A stretch of DNA of 7,238 nt from Betaproteobacteria bacterium RIFCSPLOWO2_02_FULL_62_17. GTDB lineage: Bacteria > Pseudomonadota > Gammaproteobacteria > Burkholderiales > SG8-39. The notes under the pieces are model-generated. The model did no database searches. It saw only the letters and a list, made by a program, of their open reading frames with translations, and was not told the DNA's origin. The stretch spans positions 5,680 through 12,917 of the forward strand of contig MEQV01000087.1 in assembly GCA_001770355.1 (NCBI GenBank), given 5' to 3'. This document shows, in pieces, positions 1 to 6,327 of this stretch (position 1 is its first letter; each line of letters opens with the position of its first letter). The position numbers were made by a program, and so were the translations under genes.

Positions 1-2
1 TT

Positions 3-809
3 TTCATTTCCGGCGGTTCGCGCGGCATCGGCCTGGCCATCGCGCTGCGCGCTGCGCGCGACGGCGCCAACATCGCGATCGCGGCCAAGACCGCCGACCC
101 CAACCCGAAACTCCCGGGCACCATCCATTCGGCGGCGGCGGAAATTGAAAAAGCCGGTGGTCACGCCCTGCCCCTGCAATGCGATATCCGCGACGAGACG
201 GCCATCCAGGAAGCGGTGCGAAAAACCGCCGCGCGCTTTGGCGGCATCGACGTACTCATCAACAACGCCAGCGCCATCTCGCTCACCGGCACGCTGGACA
301 CACCGATGAAGCGCGTCGATCTGATGTTCGGCATCAACGTGCGCGGCACTTATGCCTGCTCGCAGGCCTGCCTGCCGTTATTGAAGAAATCGGCCGCCGC
401 GGGCCGTAATCCGCACATTCTCACGCTCTCCCCGCCGCTCAGCATGAACCCGAAGTGGTTCAAAAACCACCTCGCCTACACCATCGCCAAGTACGGCATG
501 AGCATGTGCGTGCTGGGCATGGCGGAGGAATTTCGCGCCGAGGGCATCGCGGTCAATGCGCTGTGGCCGCGCACCATCATCCGCACCGCGGCCCTGGCGA
601 TGATTCCGGGCATCGACACGGATCGGGCCAGAACGCCCGAAATCGTCGCCGACGCGGCGCACCTCATGCTCAACCGCGAAGCGCGGCAGTTCACCGGCAA
701 TTTCTGCATTGACGAGGAGGTGCTGGCCTCGGCCGGCGTGACAGATTTGGCAAAATATGCCGTTGCACCGGGCAAGGACCAGCCGATCCCGGACCTTTTT
801 GTCGATTGA
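3..809 (+). CDS. SDR family oxidoreductase, HSDL2-like (5' end missing)
   Basis: NAD(P)-dependent short-chain dehydrogenase, probably cytoplasmic. The reading frame is open from base 3, so the start codon lies left of the window; 268 residues are visible and perhaps 10 are missing. The first visible residues, FISGGSRGIG, are the Rossmann dinucleotide-binding loop. The NNAS motif (normally NNAG) is followed by the catalytic Ser (429-431) in LTLSPPL and the Tyr-x3-Lys pair in YTIAK (Tyr 477-479, Lys 489-491), so the active site is intact. The KTADPNPKLPGTI stretch after the cofactor loop, the segment around GMSMCVLGMAEEFR and the tail ending PDLFVD resemble the hydroxysteroid dehydrogenase-like 2 group. 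The sterol-carrier domain of animal HSDL2 is absent, as is usual in bacteria. The substrate is unknown; fatty-acyl or hydroxy/keto compounds are guesses. It points toward the RcnB-like gene, with 126 bases between, so it is probably a separate unit. The family call is strong; the subgroup rests on remembered similarity. Confidence 0.93.
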   Translation, partial: FISGGSRGIGLAIALRAARDGANIAIAAKTADPNPKLPGTIHSAAAEIEKAGGHALPLQCDIRDETAIQEAVRKTAARFGGIDVLINNASAISLTGTLDTPMKRVDLMFGINVRGTYACSQACLPLLKKSAAAGRNPHILTLSPPLSMNPKWFKNHLAYTIAKYGMSMCVLGMAEEFRAEGIAVNALWPRTIIRTAALAMIPGIDTDRARTPEIVADAAHLMLNREARQFTGNFCIDEEVLASAGVTDLAKYAVAPGKDQPIPDLFVD

Positions 810-879
810 CGCGGCAGTACCGGAAATTACGTGAACAATTGCCTGTCCCCGGCATTCAGACCCTGCTTAAATAGCTTGG

Positions 880-904
880 CGTGCGTTGCTTGAAAAAACG
901 CATG
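880..904. other. Inverted repeat upstream of the RcnB-like gene
   Basis: An 8-bp stem (880-887 with 897-904, one G-T pair, core TGCGTT/AACGCA) encloses a 9-base loop. No run of T follows, so it is not a normal intrinsic terminator for the upstream dehydrogenase. It ends 31 bases before the start codon at 936, so it could be an operator or a leader hairpin. A TTGAAA hexamer (890-895) overlaps it, but no convincing -10 box is correctly spaced. Confidence 0.35.
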
Positions 905-922
905 AATCAATACTTATTTAAT

Positions 923-926
923 GGAG
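923..926 (+). promoter_or_regulatory. Ribosome binding site that decides the RcnB-like start
   Basis: GGAG lies 9 bases before the ATG at 936. An in-frame ATG at 921 overlaps this site and would put five residues (METDT) before the MKK start of the signal peptide. The 936 start is therefore preferred. Confidence 0.75.
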
Positions 927-935
927 ACTGACACC

Positions 936-1403
936 ATGAAAAAGCAGGCTAATGTGTTGACCACGATTCTTGCCGCCCTGGTCGCGTCGACATTTCTCAT
1001 TGGCGCCCAGAATGCGCAGGCCGACAACGACAAGGGCAAGGGCAAGGGTTGGGGCAAAGGAAATTCGAAGCGCGACGAAGGCCGCAGGGACAGCCGCTTC
1101 GAAGACCGGCACCGTTCGGCGGTGCGCGATTACTACGTGGAATACGAACGCGGCGGCCGTTGCCCGCCCGGACTGGCGAAAAAGCGCAATGGCTGCATGC
1201 CGCCGGGACAGGCCAAGAAGTGGAACATGGGCCGGCCGTTGCCGCGCGATGTCATCTATTACGACCTGCCGCCGCAGCTGGTGGTACAAATCGGCGTGCC
1301 GCCCTCGGGCTACAAGTATGTGCGCGTCGCGGGCGACATCCTGATGATCGCCGTGGGAACCGCCATGGTGGTGGACGCCATACAGGATCTGGGCCGCCTT
1401 TAG
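936..1403 (+). CDS. Secreted RcnB/CigR-like protein
   Basis: Small exported protein of 155 residues, function not established. Residues 1-29 form a Sec signal peptide: MKK, a hydrophobic core to about residue 24, then AQA|DND as the likely signal peptidase I site. Residues 30-62 are hydrophilic and very basic, with KGKGKGWGKG followed by many Arg/Asp/Glu. A duplicated motif follows, C76-PPGLAKK-RNG then C87-MPPGQAKK-W. The C-terminus has LPPQLVVQIGVPPSGYKYVRVAGD and a hydrophobic segment (about 134-150) ending VVDAI. The 'PPG-AKK', 'PPxGYxYVRV' and 'GDxLxIA...VVDxI' pattern resembles RcnB (periplasmic nickel/cobalt homeostasis) and CigR-type proteins. Family membership does not show that this protein handles metal: there is no His-rich cluster, only two Cys in the mature part. 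It likely sits in the periplasm, perhaps anchored by its C-terminal hydrophobic segment. No confident promoter was found upstream. Confidence 0.8.
   Translation: MKKQANVLTTILAALVASTFLIGAQNAQADNDKGKGKGWGKGNSKRDEGRRDSRFEDRHRSAVRDYYVEYERGGRCPPGLAKKRNGCMPPGQAKKWNMGRPLPRDVIYYDLPPQLVVQIGVPPSGYKYVRVAGDILMIAVGTAMVVDAIQDLGRL
1031..1048 (+). repeat. Hexamer tandem repeat, CAAGGG x3
   Basis: Three perfect copies of CAAGGG lie inside the RcnB-like gene and encode most of the KGKGKG basic run just after the signal peptide. A change in copy number would keep the reading frame and only alter the length of the basic tract. Probably simple low-complexity coding sequence. Confidence 0.85.
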
Positions 1404-1422
1404 AGAAGCTGTGATAGTGCTG

Positions 1423-3201
1423 CTAGCGCGCCGCGGGCTGCGACTTGCGGCCACCCCTGAGCTTTTCGCGCAAGGTCTTCGTGGCGCCCTCGTCCAGGGT
1501 CAGGTCTTGCTTTAACACCACGCCATAGCTGTCTTTGGCGGCTTCGACCGACACCAGTTCCTCGACCACATCCCATTGCACCCTGGCCGCTTCGCGATCA
1601 AGCGGATCGCCCCAGCCGCCGCCGCCGCCGGTGCGCACGATCACGTCCACTCCGGCCGGCACGGGATAGCGATTCGCATCCGGTTCGGTCCAGTCTTGGG
1701 CGCCCTTGTCGCGCAGAAAATAAGCGGCAGTGCCACCGCTCTCACCACCCCACAAGCCCCAGGGCGGGCATTGAGTGCGTCCGGAATTGGCCAGGTTCCA
1801 GCGCCCCTCGACAAAGTTGCGCACGCGCATGTCAATGCCCAAGCCGCCGCGGAATTTGCCCGCGCCGCAGGAATCGCGGCGCAGTTCGCGCCCGGCCACC
1901 ATTACCGGGCATTTCAGTTCGATACCCTCGATGGAGCCGTTGCGCACGTCGCCCTGGCAGACCGAAACCGTTCCCGATTCGCCGTCTTCCGTGGGTCGCC
2001 CGCCCCAGCCGCCGCCCTCGATGCTTTGCACCACGAAGCGCCGCTTGGTCCTGGGATCCAGGCCGAAGAACACCACCGCGCCACCCAGCAAGCCATGGTG
2101 CGCGGCGGGAATCCTGTCGGGCATGGCCGGCGCCAGCGCCTTGATAATCGTGTCGACCACCGTCGGAATGATGGTGCTCCAGTTGGCCATCGGCGCCGGA
2201 TAGCGCGCCATCATGATATTGCCCTCAGGGATGATCACATCCAATGCGCGAAACGAACCTTCATTGACGGGATCCAGCGGCCCGGTGATCGCCTTGTAAG
2301 CCACGCGCGCGCCGGCGAGCGATCGGGAATTGACACCAGCCTTGCGCTCGGAAGAGCATTTCGAAAGGTCAATGGTCATCTGGCCCTTCTTGATGGTTAC
2401 CTTGGCATGCAGGGGCAGCTTCTCGCCCGCGAGCACGCCGTCGTCATCGAAGAATGAGGAAGCTTCGTATTCGCCATCCTTCAACCGCGAGATGACATTG
2501 CGGCATTTGATATCGGTCTCATCGAATATCTTCGCGATGCAGGCCATGACCGTGTCTTTGCCGTACTTGGTGAACAGGTCGTCCAGACGCTTGTTGCCCA
2601 GGCGGCAGGCGGCCATCTGCGATTTCATATCCCCCAGCGACGATTCAGGAAAGCGGATGTTGTCCTTGATGATGCGATACACCGGGTCGACCAGTTTGCC
2701 TTCCTCGTAGACCTTGATCTGGTCGAGTTGTAGGCCTTCGATCCAGGGGTCCACCACCTCCGCGCCGGCGCCGAAGCCGGTACTGGTGCCGCCCACATCG
2801 ATCCAGTGCGCACGCACTATGGTGAACATCAAGAGCTCGCCCTTGAAGTAATACGGCATGTAAATGGCGATGTTGTTCAAGTGTTGACCTGCCACCGCCT
2901 GGTGGTTGGTGATGACCACATCGCCCGGCTTGAAGCCCTTGGTGCCATAGCGCTTCATGCCATCGACGATCAGCACGCCAAGATCGGCGACAAAATGCGA
3001 CACGCCGCCGACGTTCTGCGATACCAGATCTCCATTGGGCATCACCAGCGCGGTGCAGTAGTCGCGCACCTCGTAGATCATCATGTTGTAGGAAGTGCGC
3101 TGCAGGTCGGCCGCCATCTCGTTCGAGACCGCGGGCAGCGCGTTGCGGATCACCTCCAGCGTGACCGGGTCGAGCTTCGCGTCCTTGACCTTTGCGTCCA
3201 C
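1423..3201 (-). CDS. hyuB: Hydantoinase B/oxoprolinase family catalytic subunit
   Basis: HyuB-type subunit (592 residues, usual family length), partner of the HyuA-type protein just upstream. The family includes ATP-dependent N-methylhydantoinase, 5-oxoprolinase, caprolactamase and the acetone/acetophenone carboxylases. It opens with DPVTLEVIRNAL (residues 11-22), the standard start of the domain. H107 (GQHLNN) and H132 (RAHWIDVGG) are 25 residues apart, the spacing recalled for the metal ligands of acetone carboxylase. The third expected ligand, Asp three residues after the first His, is Asn110 here. Further family blocks are PVNEGSFRALDVIIPEG (311-327), GGGWGGRPTEDGESG (396-410), GAGKFRGGLG (446-455) and GGGGGWGDP (525-533). 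The GTG at 3201 is chosen because GGAGGT lies 5 bases before it and it overlaps the hyuA stop by one base. A GTG at 3252 in the same frame lies inside hyuA without family-like sequence. The actual substrate is unknown; the gene name is a family label. Confidence 0.92.
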   Translation of the reverse strand: MDAKVKDAKLDPVTLEVIRNALPAVSNEMAADLQRTSYNMMIYEVRDYCTALVMPNGDLVSQNVGGVSHFVADLGVLIVDGMKRYGTKGFKPGDVVITNHQAVAGQHLNNIAIYMPYYFKGELLMFTIVRAHWIDVGGTSTGFGAGAEVVDPWIEGLQLDQIKVYEEGKLVDPVYRIIKDNIRFPESSLGDMKSQMAACRLGNKRLDDLFTKYGKDTVMACIAKIFDETDIKCRNVISRLKDGEYEASSFFDDDGVLAGEKLPLHAKVTIKKGQMTIDLSKCSSERKAGVNSRSLAGARVAYKAITGPLDPVNEGSFRALDVIIPEGNIMMARYPAPMANWSTIIPTVVDTIIKALAPAMPDRIPAAHHGLLGGAVVFFGLDPRTKRRFVVQSIEGGGWGGRPTEDGESGTVSVCQGDVRNGSIEGIELKCPVMVAGRELRRDSCGAGKFRGGLGIDMRVRNFVEGRWNLANSGRTQCPPWGLWGGESGGTAAYFLRDKGAQDWTEPDANRYPVPAGVDVIVRTGGGGGWGDPLDREAARVQWDVVEELVSVEAAKDSYGVVLKQDLTLDEGATKTLREKLRGGRKSQPAAR

Positions 3202-5237
3202 TATGCACCTCCCACTTTGATGATCAATTCGCCGGTGGGCGCCACGGTGCACTCGTCACCTTCGAACATCACCGTGGTGGTGCCGTGCTCCTGCACCAGC
3301 GCCGGACCGCTGAATTTCGCGCCGGCACCCAGGTCCGCGCGCTCGTACACCGGGCAGTCGACCATCTTGCCGGCGGCCGAGAAACATACTTTGCGGGTGC
3401 GCACGGGCTTCGCTTTGCCGGCGGTGCCCAGTTTGGGAAAGTTGAGTTTCGCCTTCTTGCCCAGCACCGACAAACGCACGTTGATGATTTCCACCGGCTC
3501 TTCGGGCGAATGATGCGCGTAGCGGTGTTCGTAAAGCTCGTCGAAGGCGGTGCGAATCTGCTGCCGGTCGCCCTTCTTCAACTGCGCGAGCGTCACCGGC
3601 ACCGAGAGCGTGAATTCCTGGCCGACATAGCGCAGATCGAGCTGGATCTGGAAATCGGGCGCCTTATTGTGGCGCAGGCCGACCATGCCCTCCTTCACCA
3701 TCTCTTCGTACACCTTGATCAAGTGGGAGAAATCGATGTTGGTGAGATCGGCGTAGTAGGTGCGGGTGAAATCGTGCCTTTCATCGGCCACCAGCATACC
3801 CAGGGCCGAGAAATTCGAAGGGAACAGCGGAATGATCACGGTAGGCACGTGCAGCTCGCGCGCGATGGCGATCACGTGCACCGGCCCCGCGCCGCCCGAG
3901 GCCACCAGCGCGAAATCGCGCGGGTCGTAGCCCTTGGCGACCGAGACCTCGCGCACCGCCAGGGACATCTTGGCGTTCGCTATGTCGACAATGGCTTCGG
4001 CGGCGGAGAGCACTTCGAGATTGAGCGGCTCGGCGATCTTCTTCTTGATGCCATCACGCGCGCCGTCGACATCCAGCTTCATTTCTCCGCCGAGGAACTG
4101 ATCCGGATCCAGGCGCCCGAGCACCACGTTGGCATCGGTGATGGTGGGTTCGGTGCCGCCGCCCTTGTAGCAGATCGGACCGGGGTCGGCGCCCGCGCTC
4201 TGCGGACCGATTTTCAGCGCGCCCACTTCGTCGATCCAGGCGATCGAACCGCCGCCCGCGCCCACTTCCACCACGTCCACCAGCGGCAGCATCACCGGCT
4301 GGCCGCTGGCATAGCCGCCCACGTAGCAGCCAGGCGCCATGGTGGTCTCGCCATCCTTGATGAGGCTCGACTTGGCGGTGGTGCCGCCCATGTCGAAGGA
4401 AATCACGTTCTGGTAGCCAAGCGCCACGCCGAACCGCGCCGAGGCGATGATGCCGCCCACGGGTCCTGATTCCATCATCGCCACCGGACGCTGCGTGGCC
4501 ACTTCCGGGGTCATCACGCCGCCGTTGGATTGCATGATGGTGAGATCGCCCTTGAAGCCGATGCCACGCAGGCTCTTGTTCAGGCTCTGCACATAGCCGC
4601 CGACAACGGGGCCGATGTAAGCGTTGACCACGGTGGTCGACATGCGCTCGAACTCGCGGTACTCACGCAGGATTTCGTGCGAGAGCGACACATACGCATT
4701 GGGCATCAACCTCCTGACAATCTCGCCCGCGGTGCGCTCGTGCTCGGGGCTGCTGTAGGAATGCAGGAAGCACACGGCCACGGCCTTCACGTCTTTTTCA
4801 ATGAACAACTTGCATGCGGCTTCGACGCTTTCGGTGGCAAGCGGTTCGAGCACCTCACCCGATGCCAGCACGCGCTCCTTGGCCTCCACCGTTAGATGGC
4901 GCGGCACCAGCGGCCGGTGCTTGTGGAAGAACAAGTTATACGACTCGGGGCGGTTGCCGCGTCCGATGATGTAGACGTCACGCATGCCCTGGGTCACCAG
5001 CAGGCCGGTCTTCGCGCCTTTGCGCTCGATCAGCGTATTGATGGCCGTGGTTGAGCCGTGAATCAACTCGTCGATGGCCGACGCCTCCAGGCCGCTCTTC
5101 TTGATGCAGTCGATGATGCCCAACACCAGTTGCGCAGGCGTGCTCAGACTTTTGGCATCCGAGAAGCGACCGGTCTGGTCGTCGAACGCCATCAGGTCGG
5201 TGAAGGTACCGCCAATATCGATTGCGACTACGAGCAT
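3201..5237 (-). CDS. hyuA: Hydantoinase A/oxoprolinase family ATPase subunit
   Basis: HyuA-type ATP-dependent subunit, 678 residues, full family length, cytoplasmic. It is expected to bind ATP through an actin-like fold and to phosphorylate or activate the substrate for the HyuB-type partner. Visible motifs in order: D7-IGGTFTD (phosphate 1 loop), HGSTTAINTLIER (60-72), MESGPVGG (255-262), FDMGGTTAK (281-289, second phosphate loop), VGAGGGSIAW (325-334), SAGADPGPICYKGGGTEPT (348-366) and SGGAGPVH (448-455 region). The C-terminal domain carries LRYVGQEF (535-542) and an ending typical of the family (GPALVQE..TTT). All key motifs are intact. Start: the ATG at 5237 gives the normal MLVVAIDIGGTFTDL opening and has a weak GGAAA site 5 bases upstream. 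The longer in-frame reading from 5330 would start upstream of the promoter and inside the palindrome, so it is rejected. First gene of a two-gene operon. The substrate (hydantoin, oxoproline, lactam, ketone or other) cannot be assigned. Confidence 0.94.
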   Translation of the reverse strand: MLVVAIDIGGTFTDLMAFDDQTGRFSDAKSLSTPAQLVLGIIDCIKKSGLEASAIDELIHGSTTAINTLIERKGAKTGLLVTQGMRDVYIIGRGNRPESYNLFFHKHRPLVPRHLTVEAKERVLASGEVLEPLATESVEAACKLFIEKDVKAVAVCFLHSYSSPEHERTAGEIVRRLMPNAYVSLSHEILREYREFERMSTTVVNAYIGPVVGGYVQSLNKSLRGIGFKGDLTIMQSNGGVMTPEVATQRPVAMMESGPVGGIIASARFGVALGYQNVISFDMGGTTAKSSLIKDGETTMAPGCYVGGYASGQPVMLPLVDVVEVGAGGGSIAWIDEVGALKIGPQSAGADPGPICYKGGGTEPTITDANVVLGRLDPDQFLGGEMKLDVDGARDGIKKKIAEPLNLEVLSAAEAIVDIANAKMSLAVREVSVAKGYDPRDFALVASGGAGPVHVIAIARELHVPTVIIPLFPSNFSALGMLVADERHDFTRTYYADLTNIDFSHLIKVYEEMVKEGMVGLRHNKAPDFQIQLDLRYVGQEFTLSVPVTLAQLKKGDRQQIRTAFDELYEHRYAHHSPEEPVEIINVRLSVLGKKAKLNFPKLGTAGKAKPVRTRKVCFSAAGKMVDCPVYERADLGAGAKFSGPALVQEHGTTTVMFEGDECTVAPTGELIIKVGGA
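3207..3212 (-). promoter_or_regulatory. Strong ribosome binding site of hyuB inside the hyuA end
   Basis: GGAGGT on the minus strand lies 5 bases before the GTG start of hyuB and encodes part of the last residues (KVGGA) of HyuA. With the TAGTG stop/start overlap it implies translational coupling and balanced synthesis of the two subunits. Confidence 0.85.
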
Positions 5238-5270
5238 GGAAGTTTCCGATTGAACGATTGAGGGAGCCGC

Positions 5271-5299
5271 ATTATTGAGCGCGGCTGGCGGGCTGGCAA
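5271..5299 (-). promoter_or_regulatory. Sigma-70 promoter of hyuAB
   Basis: On the minus strand, TTGCCA (5299-5294; 5 of 6 to TTGACA) is separated by exactly 17 bases from AATAAT (5276-5271; 5 of 6 to TATAAT). Transcription would start near 5264, giving a leader of about 27 bases to the ATG at 5237. Its position excludes the longer hyuA start at 5330. The two GCCA-N2-TGGC dyads lie immediately upstream, the usual layout for activation by a LysR protein. Confidence 0.65.
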
Positions 5300-5302
5300 C
5301 GG

Positions 5303-5312
5303 GCCAAGTGGC
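5303..5312. promoter_or_regulatory. Inner LysR-type dyad (candidate activation site)
   Basis: GCCAAGTGGC has perfect 4-base arms around a 2-base centre. It starts 3 bases upstream of the hyuA -35 box, centred at about -43 from the predicted start. The 14-base block 5303-5316 (GCCAAGTGGCTATA) matches 5326-5339 in 13 of 14 positions, in the same orientation, 23 bases apart. That fits a second subsite bound by the same LysR tetramer. Confidence 0.6.
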
Positions 5313-5316
5313 TATA

Positions 5317-5344
5317 TTAATTAAAGCCAATTGGCTATAATTAA
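5317..5344. promoter_or_regulatory. 28-bp near-perfect palindrome (candidate LysR recognition site)
   Basis: The core AGCCAATTGGCT (5325-5336) is a perfect 12-base palindrome. Flanks TTAATTAA and ATAATTAA extend the symmetry to 28 bases with a single mismatched pair (5324/5337). Centred at 5330.5, it lies at about -66 from the predicted hyuA start, the classical position of a LysR recognition site. It also covers the lysR -10 box and ends 3 bases before the lysR ATG, so binding would be expected to repress lysR itself. Several T-N11-A spacings occur in it, for example T5317/A5329 and T5331/A5343. Confidence 0.7.
5336..5341 (+). promoter_or_regulatory. lysR -10 box, predicted leaderless transcript
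   Basis: A perfect TATAAT ends 6 bases before the lysR ATG, so the usual start point, 7 bases downstream of the box, is the A of that ATG (5348). The region about 17 bases upstream (5313-5318, TATATT) is a poor -35 match, so basal activity may be modest. A TG lies at 5332-5333, one base too far for an extended -10. Confidence 0.55.
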
Positions 5345-5347
5345 AAG

Positions 5348-6244
5348 ATGATTTCGGCCAGCACCCGGCGCCTCTCCATCTTCAAGACCGTGGCGGACCT
5401 TGGGGGATTCAATATTGCCGCCGAACACCTGGGCATCGCCCAGCCATCGGTAGGGGCGCACATCAAGGCACTGGAAAAGCAGGCCGGGCAAGCGCTGTTC
5501 CTGCGCGGACGCGGCACGCGCGCGAGCCTCACCAAGGCGGGCGAGGCGCTCTACGCCTACGCCGTGGAAATTCTCAACAGGTCCGAGGAAGCCAGCGCCA
5601 CGCTGACCGGATTGGGCACGGCGGGATCGCGCCAGATCGCCATCGCTGCGCAGCGCGCCTTGTCGAATTATTTTCTCCCCACTCCGCTGGCGGCGTTTGC
5701 CACGCGCAATCCCGGCATTCGCATCGTCACCCGCACCGGCACCTCGGAGAATGTGCTCGACATGGTGCGCGCTCGCGCGGTCGACCTCGGCCTGTTCCAG
5801 TCGCTCGGGCCGGTCCCCGGGGTGCGCTCGCAATTGCTGGTGAATGAACCGCTGGTACTGGTGGTCGCGCCGCGGCATCCGCTGGCGCGCAAAGCCAACA
5901 TCACCGCCGCCGATCTGGCCGGACAGGCTTTTGTCGGCCCGCTGCGGCAGTCGCACTACTTTCACATGATCGACCAGGTGCTGCGGCGCATCGGCCTGCA
6001 CAATTACGAAGTCTCGATGGAACTGCAGGATTTCGCCGCGGTGATCGAGATGGCGCGGCACGGCGCGGGCATCGCCTGCGAGATGCTGTGCTGCGTGAAA
6101 AACGAAATTCAATCCGGCCGGCTGGTGCCGCTCAAACTGGCCGGGCCGCCGGTGACCATGCAGATCCGTTGCGCCAACCTGTCGCCGAAATCCGAGCTGG
6201 TACGGCAACTCATAGACACCATGCGCTGCGGCGCGCCGCAATAG
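5348..6244 (+). CDS. LysR-type transcriptional regulator
   Basis: LysR-family regulator, 298 residues (typical length), cytoplasmic and DNA-binding. The N-terminal winged helix-turn-helix covers about residues 5-64: LSIFKTVADLGGFNIAAEHLGIAQPSVGAHIKALE, then LFLRGRGTRASLTKAGEAL, split here only for description. The recognition helix reads PSVGAHIKALE, a variant of the common PAVSRQIRALE. A linker helix follows (about 65-90), then a periplasmic-binding-protein-like effector domain (about 95-290). It diverges from hyuA with 110 bases between start codons, so it most likely controls hyuAB in response to the substrate or an intermediate. The start is fixed: an in-frame TAA sits at 5342-5344, and the next in-frame start would remove part of the DNA-binding domain. 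There is no Shine-Dalgarno sequence. It may also drive expression of the receptor gene 83 bases downstream, but that gap has no copy of the dyad. Confidence 0.95.
   Translation: MISASTRRLSIFKTVADLGGFNIAAEHLGIAQPSVGAHIKALEKQAGQALFLRGRGTRASLTKAGEALYAYAVEILNRSEEASATLTGLGTAGSRQIAIAAQRALSNYFLPTPLAAFATRNPGIRIVTRTGTSENVLDMVRARAVDLGLFQSLGPVPGVRSQLLVNEPLVLVVAPRHPLARKANITAADLAGQAFVGPLRQSHYFHMIDQVLRRIGLHNYEVSMELQDFAAVIEMARHGAGIACEMLCCVKNEIQSGRLVPLKLAGPPVTMQIRCANLSPKSELVRQLIDTMRCGAPQ
6227..6240. repeat. 14-bp perfect palindrome at the lysR 3' end
   Basis: TGCGGCGCGCCGCA lies within the last codons of lysR. Its right part (GCCGCAATA, 6235-6243) is repeated directly at 6259-6267. No T-run follows, so it is not a canonical terminator. 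It could be chance in GC-rich coding sequence or a weak RNA hairpin (5-bp stem, CGCG loop) between lysR and the receptor gene. Confidence 0.4.
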
Positions 6245-6288
6245 TCGAGACTTGATCTGCCGCAATACCGGTCGTTGCCCGTTCTCGA

Positions 6289-6294
6289 TAGAAT
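6289..6294 (+). promoter_or_regulatory. Possible -10 box of the receptor gene
   Basis: TAGAAT (5 of 6 to TATAAT) lies 33 bases before the ATG at 6328. No reasonable -35 hexamer lies 16-18 bases upstream. The gene may have its own promoter or be read through from lysR; the sequence does not decide. Confidence 0.3.
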
Positions 6295-6315
6295 CGCGGC
6301 ACCGCCCGCTGCTCT

Positions 6316-6321
6316 GGAAAG
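6316..6321 (+). promoter_or_regulatory. Ribosome binding site of the receptor gene
   Basis: GGAAAG lies 6 bases before the ATG at 6328, which begins a good signal peptide. This fixes the start of the receptor gene. Confidence 0.6.
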
Positions 6322-6327
6322 ACAAAG

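Noticed and set aside
877..890. Sigma-54 promoter (TTGGC...TTGCT) before the RcnB-like gene
   Set aside because: The GG and GC elements are 8 bases apart instead of the strictly required 10.
3202..3252. Longer HyuB start (GTG at 3252)
   Set aside because: It lies within hyuA; the GTG at 3201 has a strong ribosome site at the right distance and begins just before the conserved domain.
3192..4469. 425-codon open frame on the plus strand inside hyuA
   Set aside because: Antisense to an intact HyuA reading frame; His/Arg/Gly/Ala-rich composition typical of shadow frames in GC-rich DNA, with no recognisable domain.
5283..5298. Tandem GGCTGGC repeat near the hyuA promoter
   Set aside because: Two 8-base units differing by one base, partly made up of the -35 box; probably chance in GC-rich sequence.
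5238..5330. Longer HyuA start at 5330
   Set aside because: It would add 31 residues without family similarity and lies upstream of the predicted hyuA promoter, inside the palindrome.
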